DNA of 14,310 nucleotides from JBBQVZ01 sp038211015. GTDB lineage: Bacteria; Actinomycetota; UBA4738; HRBIN12. Made by a program: the position numbers and the translations under genes. Position 1 is the stretch's first letter, and the number at the start of each line of letters is the position of its first letter. The notes below the pieces were generated by a model. It saw nothing but the letters and a program-made list of their open reading frames with translations, had not been told where the DNA came from and made no database searches. The stretch spans positions 1 through 14,310 of the forward strand of contig JBBQVZ010000091.1 in the NCBI GenBank assembly GCA_038211015.1, written 5' to 3'. This document shows positions 13,851-14,310 of this stretch, piece after piece.

Positions 13851-14310
13851 TCAGAAGCGCCAGCGCGTCTGGCTGAACTCGCCGCCCTTGCCGAACCCGA
13901 ACGCGCGCGTCGGCCGAACCTCGTACACGAGGTTCTCCCCACCTTCAGCGATGAACGTCCCGTCACGGAGAGCGGGGTGGAACGGGTGTGCCCCTAATCG
14001 AGGCAGGTACTTCGTCGCGAAGGCGTCGGCGACCTGCTTGAGGCGAGCGGCGTCTCCGAGCAACGTCGCCTCGCCCTCCACGACGACGTCCAATCCTTCA
14101 TCGAGCGCGTTGGATCCGGTCGTGATGATGCAGTGGGCGTTGCCCGCCAGGTTCTGCGTCTTGCGCTCACCGGGGCCGGTGGTGAAGTACAACGATCCAT
14201 CCAGCCACGCGAAGATCACCGGCGTCACGTGCGGGCGTCCGTCCGGGCGAACCGTGGTCAGCCACGCCAGATCGGCATCTTCCAGGCGCTTCCTCGCCTC
14301 GCTCCACGGC
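13851..14310 (-). CDS. Pyridoxamine 5'-phosphate oxidase-fold protein (partial, runs off the right edge)
   Basis: The frame is open from the right edge to a TGA at 13851, giving about 153 visible residues. The start lies outside the window; the internal GTG at 14228 is in mid-domain and is not the start. The visible part begins WSEARKRLEDADLAWLTTVR and continues through PDGRPHVTPVIFAWLDGSLY and FTTGPGERKTQNLAGNAHC, the split-barrel FMN/F420-binding fold of PNPOx-like proteins. It ends FGKGGEFSQTRWRF, a C-terminus common in this group. Such proteins include flavin or F420 reductases and heme-binding relatives; the substrate is unknown. It converges on the ABC operon across the inverted repeat at 13762-13806. 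Confidence 0.88.
   Translation of the reverse strand, partial: PWSEARKRLEDADLAWLTTVRPDGRPHVTPVIFAWLDGSLYFTTGPGERKTQNLAGNAHCIITTGSNALDEGLDVVVEGEATLLGDAARLKQVADAFATKYLPRLGAHPFHPALRDGTFIAEGGENLVYEVRPTRAFGFGKGGEFSQTRWRF

Noticed and set aside
1..14310. CRISPR array, insertion sequence, tRNA or rRNA
   Set aside because: No regularly spaced repeats, transposase motifs or terminal inverted repeats, and no tRNA cloverleaf or rRNA-like stretch, were seen on reading both strands.

Overview
The window is high-GC bacterial DNA and reads as a non-Streptomyces actinobacterium. The evidence is a Ddn-type deazaflavin (F420) reductase, a luciferase-like oxidoreductase of a class that often uses F420, a stand-alone LigD-type polymerase domain, frequent GTG starts, 4-base GTGA/ATGA overlaps, and TAnnnT boxes a few bases upstream of start codons as in leaderless transcripts. 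The lineage is an inference; no rRNA or tRNA gene is present to anchor it.

Left block (about 60-2631, minus strand): a short-chain dehydrogenase, a tryptophanase-type beta-eliminating lyase and a small YCII-like protein read in the same direction and end at a hairpin plus T-run terminator. The lyase carries the tryptophanase residues (Asp128, Ile384, His450), not those of tyrosine phenol-lyase, so indole production is the expected activity.

Middle block (2709-6672, plus strand): a deazaflavin-dependent reductase diverges from the dehydrogenase. It is followed by a helical-repeat LuxR-type regulator, then a flavin monooxygenase overlapping a methyltransferase-like gene whose SAM-binding core has been deleted.

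Next (6694-8007, minus strand): a very acidic, proline-rich, probably disordered 108-residue protein lies downstream of a LigD polymerase-domain gene broken by what looks like one missing base.

Right block (8115-13733, plus strand): a tight operon of a carbon-nitrogen hydrolase, a luciferase-like oxidoreductase, an ABC permease, an ABC ATPase, a second ABC permease and an NMT1/THI5-like lipoprotein receptor. Four neighbouring genes overlap by 4 bases. This is the most interesting unit: it looks like an uptake-plus-catabolism system for a small nitrogenous compound, perhaps a pyrimidine, hydantoin or N-carbamoyl derivative. The cyclic amidohydrolase and aminotransferase expected for reductive pyrimidine breakdown are absent here. 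It ends at a strong inverted repeat with an internal 13-bp tandem duplication.

Right edge: a pyridoxamine-phosphate-oxidase-fold protein on the minus strand runs off the window.
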